From Ampelomyces quisqualis (Eukaryota > Ascomycota > Dothideomycetes > Pleosporales > Phaeosphaeriaceae): 64,000 nucleotides of DNA. The position numbers and the translations under genes were made by a program. The stretch spans positions 622,501 to 686,500 of the forward strand of contig JAGTXZ010000002.1 of the NCBI GenBank assembly GCA_018398575.1. Reading direction: 5' to 3'. The notes beneath the pieces were generated by a model that was not told where the DNA came from, searched no databases, and saw only the letters and a list, made by a program, of their open reading frames with translations. Positions 1-11,575 of this stretch are shown piece by piece (the stretch's first letter is position 1; the number at the start of each line of letters is the position of its first letter).

Positions 1-1140
1 ATAGCTATAAGTAAAAGCTCTTATAGCCTATAAGTAAATAACTTAATAAGCTTAAGAATAAGCTTTAGAAGAGATAGAAATAGGTATTATATATATCTAC
101 CTTATAGTTAGCTAGTAATTAGATTAGAATAAGGCTTAGATAGCTTTAAGTATATAAATATAAGAGAAAGAGTATAAAGAAGTAGTATACCTAAGAGCTA
201 GCCTTATATATATACTTAAGAAACTCTAAGTAAGATTAGAATAATAAACGCGCTGCTACGCTAAGTGAAATAATAATAAATAGCTATAATATATTATTAG
301 AAAATCTAAGAAAAGGTAAATAAGACTTTTAAAGAATTTTAGAAGATATCTAAAAGCGTACTAATACAGACCTAATTAATAGAGCCTATTAATTTTAAGA
401 AGAAAAGTAATATAACAAATATATATAAATATATATTATATCTAATACCTTATAAAAGGCTTAGTAACAGATTATATAAGAGGTTAGTAGAATAGTACTA
501 AACGCCTTTTAATAATAGTCTAACTTAGTTACTATACCTACTATAAGTATAAGCCTATTATATTAGATAGAGAATAAGTTTCTTTTATTCTTTTATATAA
601 GACCTATAGGTATATAGCTAATCTAGAATCTCTAATATAATATATACTTCTATATACTTCTAATACATATCTAATTTAATCTTAATAGCTATACCTACCT
701 ATATTGTTACAAATAGTATAGACTTTAAAAGCTATTTCTTATCTATTATAAGTACTATATTAAATAAATTATTAATAGATATAACTATAAAAAACTTATT
801 AGAAGTTTATATATACTATACAATCTTAGGTAAACAAACCTAAGATTTTAGAAATAAAGAAAGATAGGTAATAAAGCTATAGAACTTGTAAAGTAAAGAA
901 GTATTTATTATAATAGTAAGGCTATAAAATCTTAAAAGAAAACTAGTTTAAAAAAAAGTAAGCTTTTAATTTAAAAGATAGTAAATAGTTAATTTCTTTT
1001 AGCTTAGTTAAGAATTTTATATTAATAGACTTTACAGACCTAGGTATATATTAATAACATAAGGGACGTAGATTATATACTACCTGTAAATAAGAGAAGA
1101 ACGTATTGTATAGTATAGGCGTTGTCGTAAGAGAGTATAA
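1..1140. other. AT-saturated, RIP-like repeat block
   Basis: This stretch is extremely rich in TA, AT and AA steps with almost no CpG and no credible coding frame, in sharp contrast to the GC-balanced DNA that starts at about 1.14 kb. Stop codons are dense in every frame. This is the typical look of a transposon copy mutated by repeat-induced point mutation in a Pezizomycotina genome. I could not recognise the parent element, and no terminal repeats are visible, because the block runs off the window edge. It may be the border of a longer AT-rich isochore. Confidence 0.6.
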
Positions 1141-1233
1141 GAAAACGCCTAGAGTATGCGCAATAAATAATTAAACCAGAAAGGAAACATGTATTGAAAG
1201 CAAACCAAAAGGAGACACAAAATATTCGTTTCG

Positions 1234-4200
1234 TCAAGGTCCGTCAGGCGGCATCGGAACAGGTGCACTCTCCACCTTGATCTCCGGGCCCGGAGGCTCG
1301 TATGGTTCTGGCTCAATCTCAGGAGCAGGTGCAGGCCGTCTAGGCAATGTCCTCTCCCTCTCTTCATAATACACATATTCTCCGCGACTATTATACCTCT
1401 GGGGTGGAGGCTTTTCGTATGGAACAGGCACGTATTCATAACGTTCTGGCTCGTACCCAGCAGGGTGTTGATAAGATGATATGTAAGGTCCGCGCGAGTG
1501 ACGCGGGTCGCCACGTATGCGAGCGATTGGATATCCGTACTCGTCTACGTATACAGGTGGAGGTCCGCGGTGATCATCGTAGCGATAGCGGGGCGGGGAA
1601 TACGGGTGCAATCGATCTTGGACAGAAACGTACTCGCACGCGTTTGGACGAGGGTGGAATCGATCTTCCGGAGAGACCTGATCTACACTGTGCTCTCTCG
1701 AGTAGACCGGCTCATATTCTGGATCTGCGTTGGGTTGTGGGGTTTCTTGTTGATCGATCCGCCGGCGTTGCTCCTCATATCTACGACTTTGCGAACGGCT
1801 CATACTGGGCCCACGTCCATAAGGCTCGTCTCGTGCTACGCTCAAGTAACGAGAATAATATCTGGAGGGCATCCGCTGCTCGTGAGGTCTGTCTCTCCTA
1901 CGCTGAGGTCCACCCCTTCTAGGCGGTCCTGCTGAGTCGAGTGTAGGGATAGGACGACCGTTGGAATGCCAATCCTCATACCTGGAGCCGTTGGAAACTG
2001 TTGATGGAGCCCGTGGTGGTGGAGGTACAGGTTGCCTCGGTGCTTTGTCTGTCTCCTTCACCGTGGACGTGTTTGCTGGGGGCGGCGGCGACGTGAATCG
2101 CACACTCTCAGGGGCCTCTCTACTGGGACCTGGGGGTGGAGTCTCAGCGTTTGGTACAGTTGATATCTGTACAGCTTCCTTTGCTGCAGCTGGTCCAGGA
2201 ACCAAGTCTTCCAAGAAGCGATCCGCCGCAGAACGTCCTCTAGTCGAAGCACTGTCTCGCTGATGGGGTTCCCGAACATAACGCGACTCAGCCCGCGCAT
2301 CTTCGTCCCCATAGTACCGTGACTGACGGTGGAAGGCGCCATATTCGCGTCCATGGCTACCTTCGCGGGGTTGCGCATATACTATATCCTCTGGTGGAAA
2401 GCCATAGACTCTCTCATGCTCTCGGAAGGCTGTGCGCCTGCCGGAATATTCACCATAACCTGTGCCAGTGTGAACGACCCTTGGGCTCGGAGCATATTCC
2501 ATGTATTCTCGTGGATGGTGATACTCGTCCACCACATCATCCCTCGACACCTGGGAAGACATCAGTCTGCGAAGGGATTTGATTCTGTTGGCGAGGGATA
2601 CTAACATAGTGGTAACGTGGCTCAGCATAGACGCGATGCCTACGCTCGACAGGCGGGCTGTCGCGGTACGAGTGTTGCCTTTTCGTAGAGCTTAGAGTTT
2701 CAGTCAGTTGCATCAAAAGAAGCGATCGAGTGGAGTCATACTCATCTTCGTCCGTCAGCTTTGGCAGCGCTGGCGAGTCCCGCTGAGCGGAAGCAAGTGA
2801 TGAGGGGTCGGATTTATCGCCATTAGACTCAGTAATCGTGCCGTTGTCCCTCGTTCCCGATAGTGGCGGTGAGGCAAGACCACTACTATCGATCACACCA
2901 ATCTTAGGCAATGGCATAGGAAATAAGCTCGGAAACACCGTTGCAATCATGAGCAGCTTTTCGTCATCCATGCCAGCAGCGTGTATAAGGCCTGATATGA
3001 ACCGGTCACTAGGGAGCTCAAGCATGCCTTCTTTCCAGTCCAGAGGATGAGCCTGTTGTCCATATACCGCGTTACAAGACAAGGGTGCTAGATGCTGGGA
3101 CTTGAAATGCGACAGCAAGTTCAGAGCTGTGTACGTCTTTCTCTCTGCCGGCTTGGCATAATACGCGCCAGTAAGCTGGTGAGTGGACTCCAACTGGCAT
3201 GCTTTACAGGAGAGACCTGGGGCAAGCTTAAGTCCTTTTGGCATCTCGTGATTAGAGAACGCATCGATGAAGTGCGTCAGATTTGGTTCGTGATTGAACT
3301 CCACGTGGAACTTTGAAATAACACGATGCAGCAGAACATAGATCCGGAGACTGTTTGGCATGTCCTTGATCCCGCTGGTATTCTTCCAGATGTCTTGGCT
3401 CATTCCGACGACTGTACTTACTTGCTTGTCAAATAGGCTAGTGCTGTGACTAGCATCATCAGTACTATTTGACGTGGGATCTGGTGGGATAAGCCCTAGC
3501 GGCGCCATGCCGGGTGGTGGCGGTGGCGCTATAGCAGGATTGCCCATGGCGGGAGAAGGGATGTAGGAATTGGTTCCTATCTGATTGACATAACCAGGAG
3601 GACCCATTGGTGCATATCCGTAATTCTCAACCGGGGGCCCAAACTGCTGGTTGTAGTTATAGCCAGCCATGGCAACCACAGGGGTTTGGGGAGGCCGGAA
3701 AGGTCCGTCGTAATTACCTCCATAATATGGGCCTGGACTGGCCTGTGGCATGTGGGTTGGCATATGGGGAGTAATAGTTCCAGCACGAGGATATCCACCA
3801 AAAGGGCCTGAAAAGCCAGCGAGGCTGGATCCATGACTAGGGTGGAAGTGCTGCACAGAAACGGGGTCCGGGTGGAAGGGTGTCTCTTCTGGCCACTCTG
3901 CTTCCCTCCACGCTACGACGATGTTGCCGCTGCTGAAATTGTGAGTATGTTTGGCGCCAAAGTGCTGGACGACGCCCTCGAAGCCGTACGGCCTTGTGCT
4001 GCTTTCGCAATCCTGGCCGTTGCAGAAGAAGAGATCCTTGCGATACTGCTCTGTCAGCGGTCTGATCTTGTTATCATACACCCATTTCATGTTCTCCAAC
4101 ACAAGTCTAGGTTTAGTGGCTGAACCGTCAGTGACTCCAGTGTGCTGTTCAGCCGTGGCAGCCTCGTAGAACATGCGTCGAACATGTGTGAGGAGGTCGG

Positions 4201-5829
4201 CGGCAAACTTGGGACTGCTCTCAAAGGTTAGAGCTTTCCCCTGGTCCCAGTCTTTCTGGATAAAGTCATCAGCGTAGGCGCTGAGCTTGTCGCGGATTGG
4301 TCGTTGCAGATCCTCCCATTCGCGGTCCATGGCCTCCTTCGCCTCTTTAGAGTTGACATCGTGAAGTCGGCGATCGGCTGGTTTTGTGGAAAGCGAAGCC
4401 GCGTGTGACACGTGGTTAGCTTCAGCCTGTTGGGCAGCAGGGAGTTGGGCAAGTAAGCGGGGCTGCAGCATGTGCCATGCATGGTCAGTCATTGGCTGCG
4501 AGATCTGGAGGGCTGCTTTGAAGGAATCCATGTGTCGCAAAATGTTTGGCGGGATGGGAGGGTCCAACTGCTGGCAGCGGGTTTCGATATCTGTCTTCCG
4601 ACTCGCCTTGGCTTCGTTTGCATCGTGAAGATTTCTCTGGTGCGAGGGTTGGGTGCTTCCAGTCTGCCCTGGCTGTGGAGTGTAGGCCTGTGGTGGAACG
4701 GTGGGCGGCCGCGGGTGCGCATACTGCAAAGAGGGAGCTAGACCTGTTAGGGTGTGCACAAAGGGCATGTAGTAGGGGTTTCCAGGCGTTCCAACGTCTC
4801 GAGCAAGAGGGGAGTTGGAAAGATACTTACCCACAGGCACCGGGGTGTGAATCACAGGCGATGGTACCTGACGTGGAGGAGACTTGGACGGTTGATCGTG
4901 CGGTGCAGCTGCGAGCGTAGAGGCGGCCGAGGCTTGCCGCCTTCTATCGTCCTGCTCTCTGGCCTCCCATCGTTCCCAGTTGTCGGCGGCTTTCATTCGT
5001 TCCTTTCCTTTTGCGTCCAGGCCTTTCAACCACTCTTCGGCTGCTGCTGACCCAAGGCTCAGCGCATGGTTGAGTTCTTGTGTGATGTCGTCTACGTGCT
5101 TCTTGTAGTAGTATTTGCCGATTTCCACGTCGGGCGGGGGTGTCGTTGACTGCAAAAGATGCATGGGAATGTAATGGCGGTCGGCCGTGATGAGCGCGAA
5201 CGGCAGGGCCGACCGAAGCGCGGATGCACCAGAGATCAAAAGGCTCGTTTCCTGGACAGATCAGTCAGTGGCAGACTCCCAACTCGGCTGGTGCGGCTCA
5301 CTGTCTGGCACTGCTGCACAAGACAGGGCCCGCACGCTCTGATGCCAAAGGGCCAGATTGTCCGGACGCCTGCGGTACCTGGGCCCTGTTGCCATATCTT
5401 CTCACCAGGCGTACACGAAGCAGACTTGGTGCAGAATTGGCATTGCGTCGACCACGCGAGCTGCCACATTTGCAGCTCGCCAAAGCCCTGCAGAGGCCGG
5501 GGAGGCCGGGGAGAAAGCGCATTGCGAGCAGAAGCCCACAGAGACTCAGACTTGAGGAGACGCAGACAGGCAGCGTCTGGCTTGGAGACAGAGACGGAGA
5601 CGGAGACGTTGTGCACGTCTGTGAGATAGGAAAGAAAGGGTCGATTGACTTGCATCAATCGACCGAGGTCTGCGAGCGAACAGAAAAGAAAGATGTGCTG
5701 CCACACGGCTGGTGGCAGCTTTGCGCATGATGTCAGGGTGCCTGGGCTGCGAGCGGGGGGGGAGACAAGCGTGCGCTTCTTGTCGTGCGCCGCAGCGTCG
5801 TCTGCTGCCTTGCGCTTGGTGGCGGCCAT
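1234..5829 (-). CDS. Large F-box protein with zinc-finger-like motifs and Arg/Tyr/Pro-rich tail
   Basis: The predicted protein is 1496 aa, read as complement(1234..2550, 2606..5251, 5302..5829). The 50-bp intron 5252-5301 (GTGAGC, CTGAC, CAG) and the 55-bp intron 2551-2605 (GTTAGT, CTGAT, CCCAG) both join in phase 0. The start at 5829 (MAATKRKAADD) precedes an F-box near residues 36-66, with LPPAVWQHIFLF as its core. F-boxes normally recruit the protein to Skp1 in an SCF ubiquitin ligase. The adjacent region has Cys pairs (QFC, CGPC). The long middle part has two C2H2-like segments: FCNGQDC followed by QHFGAKH, and CKAC followed by HFKSQH. It also has a long Pro/Gly/Tyr-rich linker. The last ~440 residues are dominated by Arg, Tyr, Pro and Ser and look disordered. 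A strong in-frame GTAAGT at 4830 was not used because no suitable acceptor follows. The substrate is unknown. The F-box assignment is by motif; the rest is description only. Confidence 0.75.
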
Positions 5830-6087
5830 GGTGCGCTGCGTGGCGGGCGGCGACGACGAGGCGGGCAGGGAAGGGAGTAGGGAGTCCGTCGGTGCGGACT
5901 ACGGAGTAGGTACGGAGTACTTCGTAGTGTAGTGTGTTTTGGACAGGCGGGCGTGAAGGACGGCGAATCACAAGAGTGAGGCGGAAGGCGGGTCGACCCG
6001 GGTCGTATCCACAGGGCACATGCGAACGCGCACTCGTCCTCTCCCACCGCCCAGCGCCGCTCCCCCACGCACCATCTGGCATTCACC
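5830..6087. promoter_or_regulatory. Divergent promoter between F-box gene and ABP1
   Basis: This 258-bp region separates two start codons pointing away from each other. It contains two close copies of the 9-mer TACGGAGTA (5900-5908 and 5911-5919), a word that recurs in other intergenic regions of this window. No TATA box is obvious. Confidence 0.5.
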
Positions 6088-8739
6088 ATGGCCGCGCTCA
6101 ACACCTCCAGCAACGGCCCCAACATCACGCGCAGCTACCAAAACGTCGTCCGTTCGCCGGCCCCTCCTGGCGCCCAGGCAGGCTCGCCGACGTACGGGCA
6201 ATGGGCCGTCTTCGCCGTGGCGGCCCCGCTTGTCAGTGCTTTTCAAGGCGACGGCGGCAAGGAGAGCGTGCTGAAGGTACAGAGCACCGGAGGTATGTTC
6301 GCCGCACGGCCGCCTTCTCTGCCGGCGCTGCACCGGCCCTGGCTAACCGGCGATAGAGGGCGAGCTGGCTGACCTGGTGGACGAATTCTCCGACGGCCGC
6401 ATCCAATTCGCCTTCGTCAAGGTCAGGGACCCGAACACGTCGCTGCCCAAGAACGTCCTGATTGCCTGGGTAAGGACGGCCGGGGTGCCTGCCCGCACAA
6501 GAAGATGCTGACAGCCGGACTAGTGCGGCGAGGGCGTACCAGAGCGGACAAAGGGCTATTTTGGCAGCCACCTGGCAGTCGTGTCGAAGCTCCTCCAGGG
6601 ATATCACGTCCAAGTCACCGCACGCTCCGAGGCAGACCTCACCCCCGACGGCATCATTCAGAAGGTGTCCGATGCCTCGGGCGCAAAGTACTCGGGCGGC
6701 CCGGATATTTCCTCGAGCGGACCCCCGCCTGTTGCCGCCAAGAAGCCCGTCTTCACGCCGACATCCATCGGCGGAGGCGGCCAAGGGTTCAATCCGCTCG
6801 GACGACCGAGGGCGCCCGCCGCAGGAGGCAACCAAGACGCTGATGGCTGGGGCGCCGATGCACCGCAGGTCTCTCGGTCGCAGCTGGAAAAGGTCCCGTC
6901 TGCCTATCAGCCCACAAAAGTGAACATGGCAGAGCTCACGTCCAAGAGGGATGAGTCGACACGCTCCGGCCCATCGCAGTCGCAGACCGACCGTCCCGAC
7001 GTCGTCAGAGGTGCCTACCAGCCAGTCGGAAAGGTCGACATTGCTGCTATCCGGGCGCAGGCGCGCGAGAAGCAAGACGACAGGCCAACTGTAGTCAAGG
7101 GCGCATACGAGCCTGTGGGCAAGGTGGACATCGCCGCCATCCGCGCGAAAGCCAACGCTGGTCCAGCTCCTTCTCAGTCTCCAGCAGCGACGGGTGCTTC
7201 CAACAACGACGAGGACGAAAGGCCAAGGTCCCTCGCGGAGAGGTCGTCTGCCTTCAGCCAGCAGCCTGAGCGTCTCACATCATTGCCAAAGCCCAAGGTT
7301 GCGAACAAATTCGCCGGCGCCAGCGCCTTCACCGGTACCAAAGCTCCCGCACCTGGTGGATTCGGCGCGAAGCCAGCGGCGCCTGCACCAATCGTCGGTG
7401 CTGCCAGCAAGACCTTCGCCGACGAGGGCGGCAAAACACCTGCGCAGATCTGGGCAGAGAAGAAGGCTGCTCAAGGCGGCAATGTCGGTTCAGCTCCAGC
7501 TGCAGCTCGCCCATCGCCCATGCAAGATCAAAAGAGCGGAGGAGGCGGTTGGCAAAGTGGCTACGCTGGCAAGTCATGGGCACCAGTACAAACCACCCGC
7601 ACGGGGCAGTCTGCAGCTAGTAACCTCAGCGAGCAGCGTACAGGTGGAGAACCCGAGCGAGAAGAGCCAGCCTCGTCCGCACCGGGTGGTATAGACTCGC
7701 TGAAAGACCGTTTCGCAGGCGCTGCACCAATGGGCGCCCCAACCTCGCGTGCTGTGCCAGAACCGCAAGACCAGAGCCCACCGCCGCTCGACAGCTCCAA
7801 CAAGCCCAACGCGAGTGGTCGCGGTGTGCCTATGCCTCGTCTTCCTTCGCGCCCCAAGGAGCCAGAATCCGACGAAGATGTGCCAGCAGTGCAGCATCAG
7901 CGTATGCCTTCGCCCCCACGACAGCCACGTAGCCCATCTCCTGAGCCTTCCGGATCGCCCGTGCGTATTGCGATGCCCGTCAGCCGTGGAAGACCAGCCG
8001 AGGAATTGTCTCCAGCGGAAGAGAAGGCGCCGCCTATGCCAACTCGCTCATTGGACCAGGCCGCACAACAGGCGCGTGATGTCTCCCCTGAGCCACGAAT
8101 CCAGGCCAAGGACTCTGCTCGGGGTGCAGGTGCTGCTGTTGCGGCTGCTACCTTTGGCGCTGGTGCTGTTGCTGGAGCCGCTGCCGGTGCTGCGCTCGCC
8201 TCAGGAGGCTCAGGAGACCAGCACGCGGCTGGTGGCTCAGGAAAGCGAGCCATCATTTCATACGACTACGAGAAGGCTGAAGACAATGAAGTGGAGCTGC
8301 GAGAGGGCGAATATGTTACAGACATTGACATGGTAGATGAGGACTGGTGGATGGGTACCAATTCTCAGGGCGAGCGTGGCCTGTTCCCCGCCAACTACGT
8401 CGAATTGGTCGAGGGCGATGAGCCCACTGATGCGGACGATACACCACTCCTCCCTTCGCACCCATCTGCATCACAGCCAGAGCCTGCTGCTGCACCGCCA
8501 CAGGCTGCTGGCGGGTCTGGACCTACGGCAACCGCACTTTACGACTATGACGCTGCGGAAGACAACGAGTTGAGCTTCCCTGAGAACGCTACGATTATCA
8601 ACGTTGTGAGTACATTTATTCTTCGTTTGTGCCTCATGCTGACATGTTCTAGGAATTCCCTGACGAAGACTGGTGGCTCGGAAGCTTCAATGGCAAGTCT
8701 GGTCTGTTCCCCGCCAACTACGTCCAACTGGACGAGTAG
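6088..8739 (+). CDS. abp1: Actin-binding protein Abp1 (ADF-H plus two SH3 domains)
   Basis: The product is 828 aa from join(6088..6292, 6357..6469, 6524..8605, 8653..8739). Residues ~5-140 form an ADF-homology domain, whose continuous reading needs the first two introns. A short acidic, Trp-containing stretch (DADGWGADAP) resembles the Arp2/3-activating motif of Abp1. Two near-repeats ending in VDIAAIRA follow, then a long Ala/Pro/Ser-rich linker. Two C-terminal SH3 domains sit at ~681-735 and ~775-828; each has the ALYDY-type start, the WW or WWxG pair and the GLFPANYV ending. The third intron (8606-8652) splits the second SH3. Abp1 links cortical actin patches, Arp2/3 and endocytic partners bound by the SH3 domains. 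Yeast Abp1 has one SH3; a paired SH3 tail is seen in filamentous fungi as far as I know. Domain order makes the identification firm. Confidence 0.93.
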
Positions 8740-9936
8740 ATGCATACCTTCTCTCTCGTAAAATTGGTAAAATGCATAGTTGCTAGCGAGCTGTGTCCCG
8801 TCAAATTACGTGTCGTCACAAAAGTCGAAGTCAGAAACTATGAGTTACTTTTTGTTCCGCAGGTGCCTGGGTACATTCAGGTCATGATTCATGCTCGAAT
8901 AACAAGTCTTGAGCAGTCCTGGGTGGCCTCACCATGATCACTTATCTACTTTCCCCCCAAAGAAAACCGAGCCACTTCACAGTGTCCTTTTGGCTTTTAT
9001 TTGTTCTTCTGGTACCCGCTGAATTGTCCTCCGCGATTCTATTTCCTTTTCTTCTCGTACCCCAACAATATATACCTCAACACCTTTGTTCTAGCAAGTG
9101 TATTACCAAACCACACCCATATCTTCGTTCTCGACTACCTCCACGCTCTCGCTTCTCCTCTCATCCGGCACTACTAACTACGCTCCTAATGTCAGAAAAA
9201 CACTTCTCGCAAGTCAAGCCTAGCTAACCTGCAAAATCCAGTAAACATATCTTCAACCTTCGAACCGCAAACCATCTCATCACTTACTTGACTACATAAT
9301 TTGCGGAAAACAGCGCATGGAAACTTGTAAACTAACGAAGTAGATAGAGGGCGTCGTGTGCGAGTCTGATAAAGAGCGAGTCTTTCAATACTTAAGCAGC
9401 GAGATTCTGCATTTGGTGCAAGGTGGAGATAAGAAAGGATTTGCGTAGAATCCTACATTTTTTGGCTATAATGGGTAGGAGAAATTGGGAAGGGAATTGC
9501 GGGAACAGGGAGGGCGGGTTAGGAGTAGAGTAGGGAGTTAGAGGAGTTAGACTTACATTTGGAGAGAGGAGGTAGGATGCTAATAGGGTAGAATAGAGAG
9601 TTAGGCGAGTTGTTTAGGAACATAGGGGGTTAGAGTAGAGGATTTGGTTTATAAGGTATTAGAGTAATAGGGCTTAGCATAGTTTTTTCCTTTTATGCTA
9701 GGATATTTCTTTTATAGTAGCTTAGTCCTTTTATGCTTAGTCTTTCTTTTTATGCTTGGTCTTTCTTCTTATGCTAGGGTTTTCTACTTACATAGTATGC
9801 TCTTTGAGTAGTGTTTGAGTGTGTGCCGCTCAGACAGATACGTTGTGCCTATAAACGGCCTGGTATATAGTAAGTGCAGTGGGCAAAGCCTTCTCGAAAC
9901 TTTAACAATCTGCACACTTGCATTACCTAGCTAGCA
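8740..9936. other. Intergenic region after abp1
   Basis: No gene is supported here. The first ~500 bp should include the abp1 3' untranslated region. From about 9410 to 9650 the + strand is strongly purine-rich (repeated GAG/GGAGTTAG-like words with little C). This flips to a T-rich tract with repeated TTTTATGCT words at 9686-9783. The end contains the promoter of the secreted-protein gene that starts at 9937. Confidence 0.6.
9686..9783 (+). repeat. Imperfect tandem repeat with TTTTATGCT core
   Basis: About five degenerate copies of a ~20-bp unit lie head to tail. Each holds a CTTTTATGCTWG-like core followed by a TCTTTCTT-like pyrimidine run. The tract directly follows a G/A-rich stretch, so the whole 9.4-9.8 kb segment has marked strand asymmetry. 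Its origin is unknown; a degraded mobile-element end is one possibility. Confidence 0.5.
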
Positions 9937-10654
9937 TTGCCTTCAATAACTTTTTCAGTAGCTATGTTTCTCATTCATGTTAGTACACTTGCTATGATCT
10001 TTGGAGTACAAGGTCATCCACTAGCCGCTGAGGACAGCGACGTCGTTGGGATCGATATCGAAAGTTCTGTTGTATCCTCCGCGATTCTTCCGCACTTCAC
10101 TTACGATCCCGTCACTACACCCCCGGCACCAGATATCACGTCGCCCAGCGCCCCCATGATGGTCACTGGGACCCCATCTCCAGTTACGCCAACTCACCCT
10201 GCTGACCCAACTCACTCTGCCACGCCTACAAATGGCACCAAACCCGTCTACCGCGTGGACATCTGTAACACCGAAAATAAGCGCGCAGAAGTGAACGTCG
10301 TCCCCAAAGACTGTCGCTTGCTTAGAACGCCGCTGTGAGTGGTCTTGTGCGCATTGACTGTATATTCACTTACCATGTTGCAGTGACGCGGAGATCTCGA
10401 GCATCACAGTGCACTATCCCGCCCAGTGCGCCTTCACAGCGTGAGTCTTTTTCTTGTTATTTAGACACGACAAATGTAACTAATAAAGATAAAGTACTAC
10501 GAATTGCAGCACATATGGCAACTTTGCAGGCCCGGAGCCTGGGCTGTTCAATAAACTCGATGTAAATGGCGGTGACGTTCCTGGAGGCAATACGTCGATA
10601 TCCGACGTGAGGACGCAGACGCCGTGGAAGATGACGAGTATGATTTGCTTCTAG
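9937..10654 (+). CDS. Small secreted protein, candidate effector
   Basis: The product is 199 aa from join(9937..10334, 10384..10440, 10510..10654). The two introns (48 and 69 bp, both GTGAGT donors and CAG acceptors) each split a codon in phase 2. The first ~26 residues form a hydrophobic signal peptide, and a second in-frame Met at 9964 could also start it. A Pro/Thr/Ser-rich segment with repeated THPADPTHSATP-like text follows. The C-terminal ~80 residues hold four Cys (DICN, KDCR, AQCAF, MICF), enough for two disulfides. I recognise no catalytic domain. A paralogue lies 170 bp downstream. Small size, signal peptide, even Cys count and placement next to unusual repeats fit a secreted effector-type or cell-surface protein, but no function is shown. 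Confidence 0.7.
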
Positions 10655-10820
10655 AAGGCCGGTATAAGTATGGTGGTACAAATGAGATTGCACATTAAAG
10701 TCATAGAGTTATGACTGTGAAAAAGGCCCATGAATGGAAGTGGTACCGTGAGAATGAATTACGGAAGAGCATAATTCTTCAATCCCTTCATTTCCGCTTT
10801 TCCATCACTTCACATCCGCC

Positions 10821-11458
10821 ATGTTCTCGTCTATCTTTGCCATCGCGCTCATCACATTGACTCTCGTGGTAGGAGGTGTGAAGAGCCAGTCTTTCACTAC
10901 CCTCTCGTCCTATTCTGGTGGTACCGCCACTCCTACAATATCTTCAGTTTTTGCGATTAATACATACATACCACTCCATGTCATCATCGATACAACCGAG
11001 GACAAACACGAAAATGTCACGTTGTAGGCATAGTACCCAACTATCAACGGATGTTCTACGCTCACGCATAGCTTGGCATCTAGCCAAATGTGCTCTGACC
11101 GTGTACGTAGTCAATGTGCTTCTTATCCGTGTCCGATATTCACAAACTGACATGTTGTAGCTCTCCTTACAGCATAATATACGATGAGATGGACGAGCCT
11201 CTCAGAAGTTCAGTTTTGTGGGTACAGGACGGTCCAAAGCCGTGGGAGAGCCAGAAGTGCCAGACCGACCCGCACATCGACTATATCCAGCGGATTTTCT
11301 GGCCATTAAATGCTTTCATTTGTCAAAAGTGTCAGTCGCAGGTGGTGTTATCGTACATACAAGCAGGTAATGGGCTTTTGATCCTTAGAGATAAATCGAA
11401 ATTGCCTTTCGGGGGCGCATTTGTTATTTGCAAGAGCCTACTGCACTCAGACTCGTGA
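10821..11458 (+). pseudogene. Tandem paralogue of the small secreted protein, probably broken
   Basis: The reading starts with a clear signal peptide (MFSSIFAIALITLTL) and runs about 68 codons to a stop at 11025-11027. Short blocks then match the upstream gene in other frames. IIDTTEDKHENV corresponds to VDICNTENKRAEV. An AKCALT block corresponds to AQCAFT and sits just before an intron at the equivalent place and phase (donor GTACGT, acceptor TTGTAG). A PW....C block near the end corresponds to PWKMTSMIC. No canonical intron joins the first and second blocks, and the DNA between them is shorter than in the neighbour. Indels are therefore more likely than an overlooked intron. The last exon-like frame runs past the neighbour's C-terminus to 11458. 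It could still be a divergent functional gene with an unusual splice pattern. Confidence 0.5.
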
Positions 11459-11575
11459 CTGGAGTCAATAATAACAGTAGAGAGAAAGTAAAATCTATCA
11501 GGAATTTTGTGGCATGGTGGTCTTCTAATGGGTATCAGATGAAACAAACGTGAAAGCTGTCCTTTGCGGAGCAAC

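Noticed and set aside
4744..4830. Possible intron with a GTAAGT donor inside the F-box gene
   Set aside because: The only nearby acceptor has its CTAAC directly against the AG, too close to function as a branch point, and the frame is open throughout.
6233..7075. A 280-codon minus-strand open frame inside abp1
   Set aside because: It is antisense to the ADF-H and linker exons, has no recognisable domain, and the sense strand encodes a convincing Abp1.
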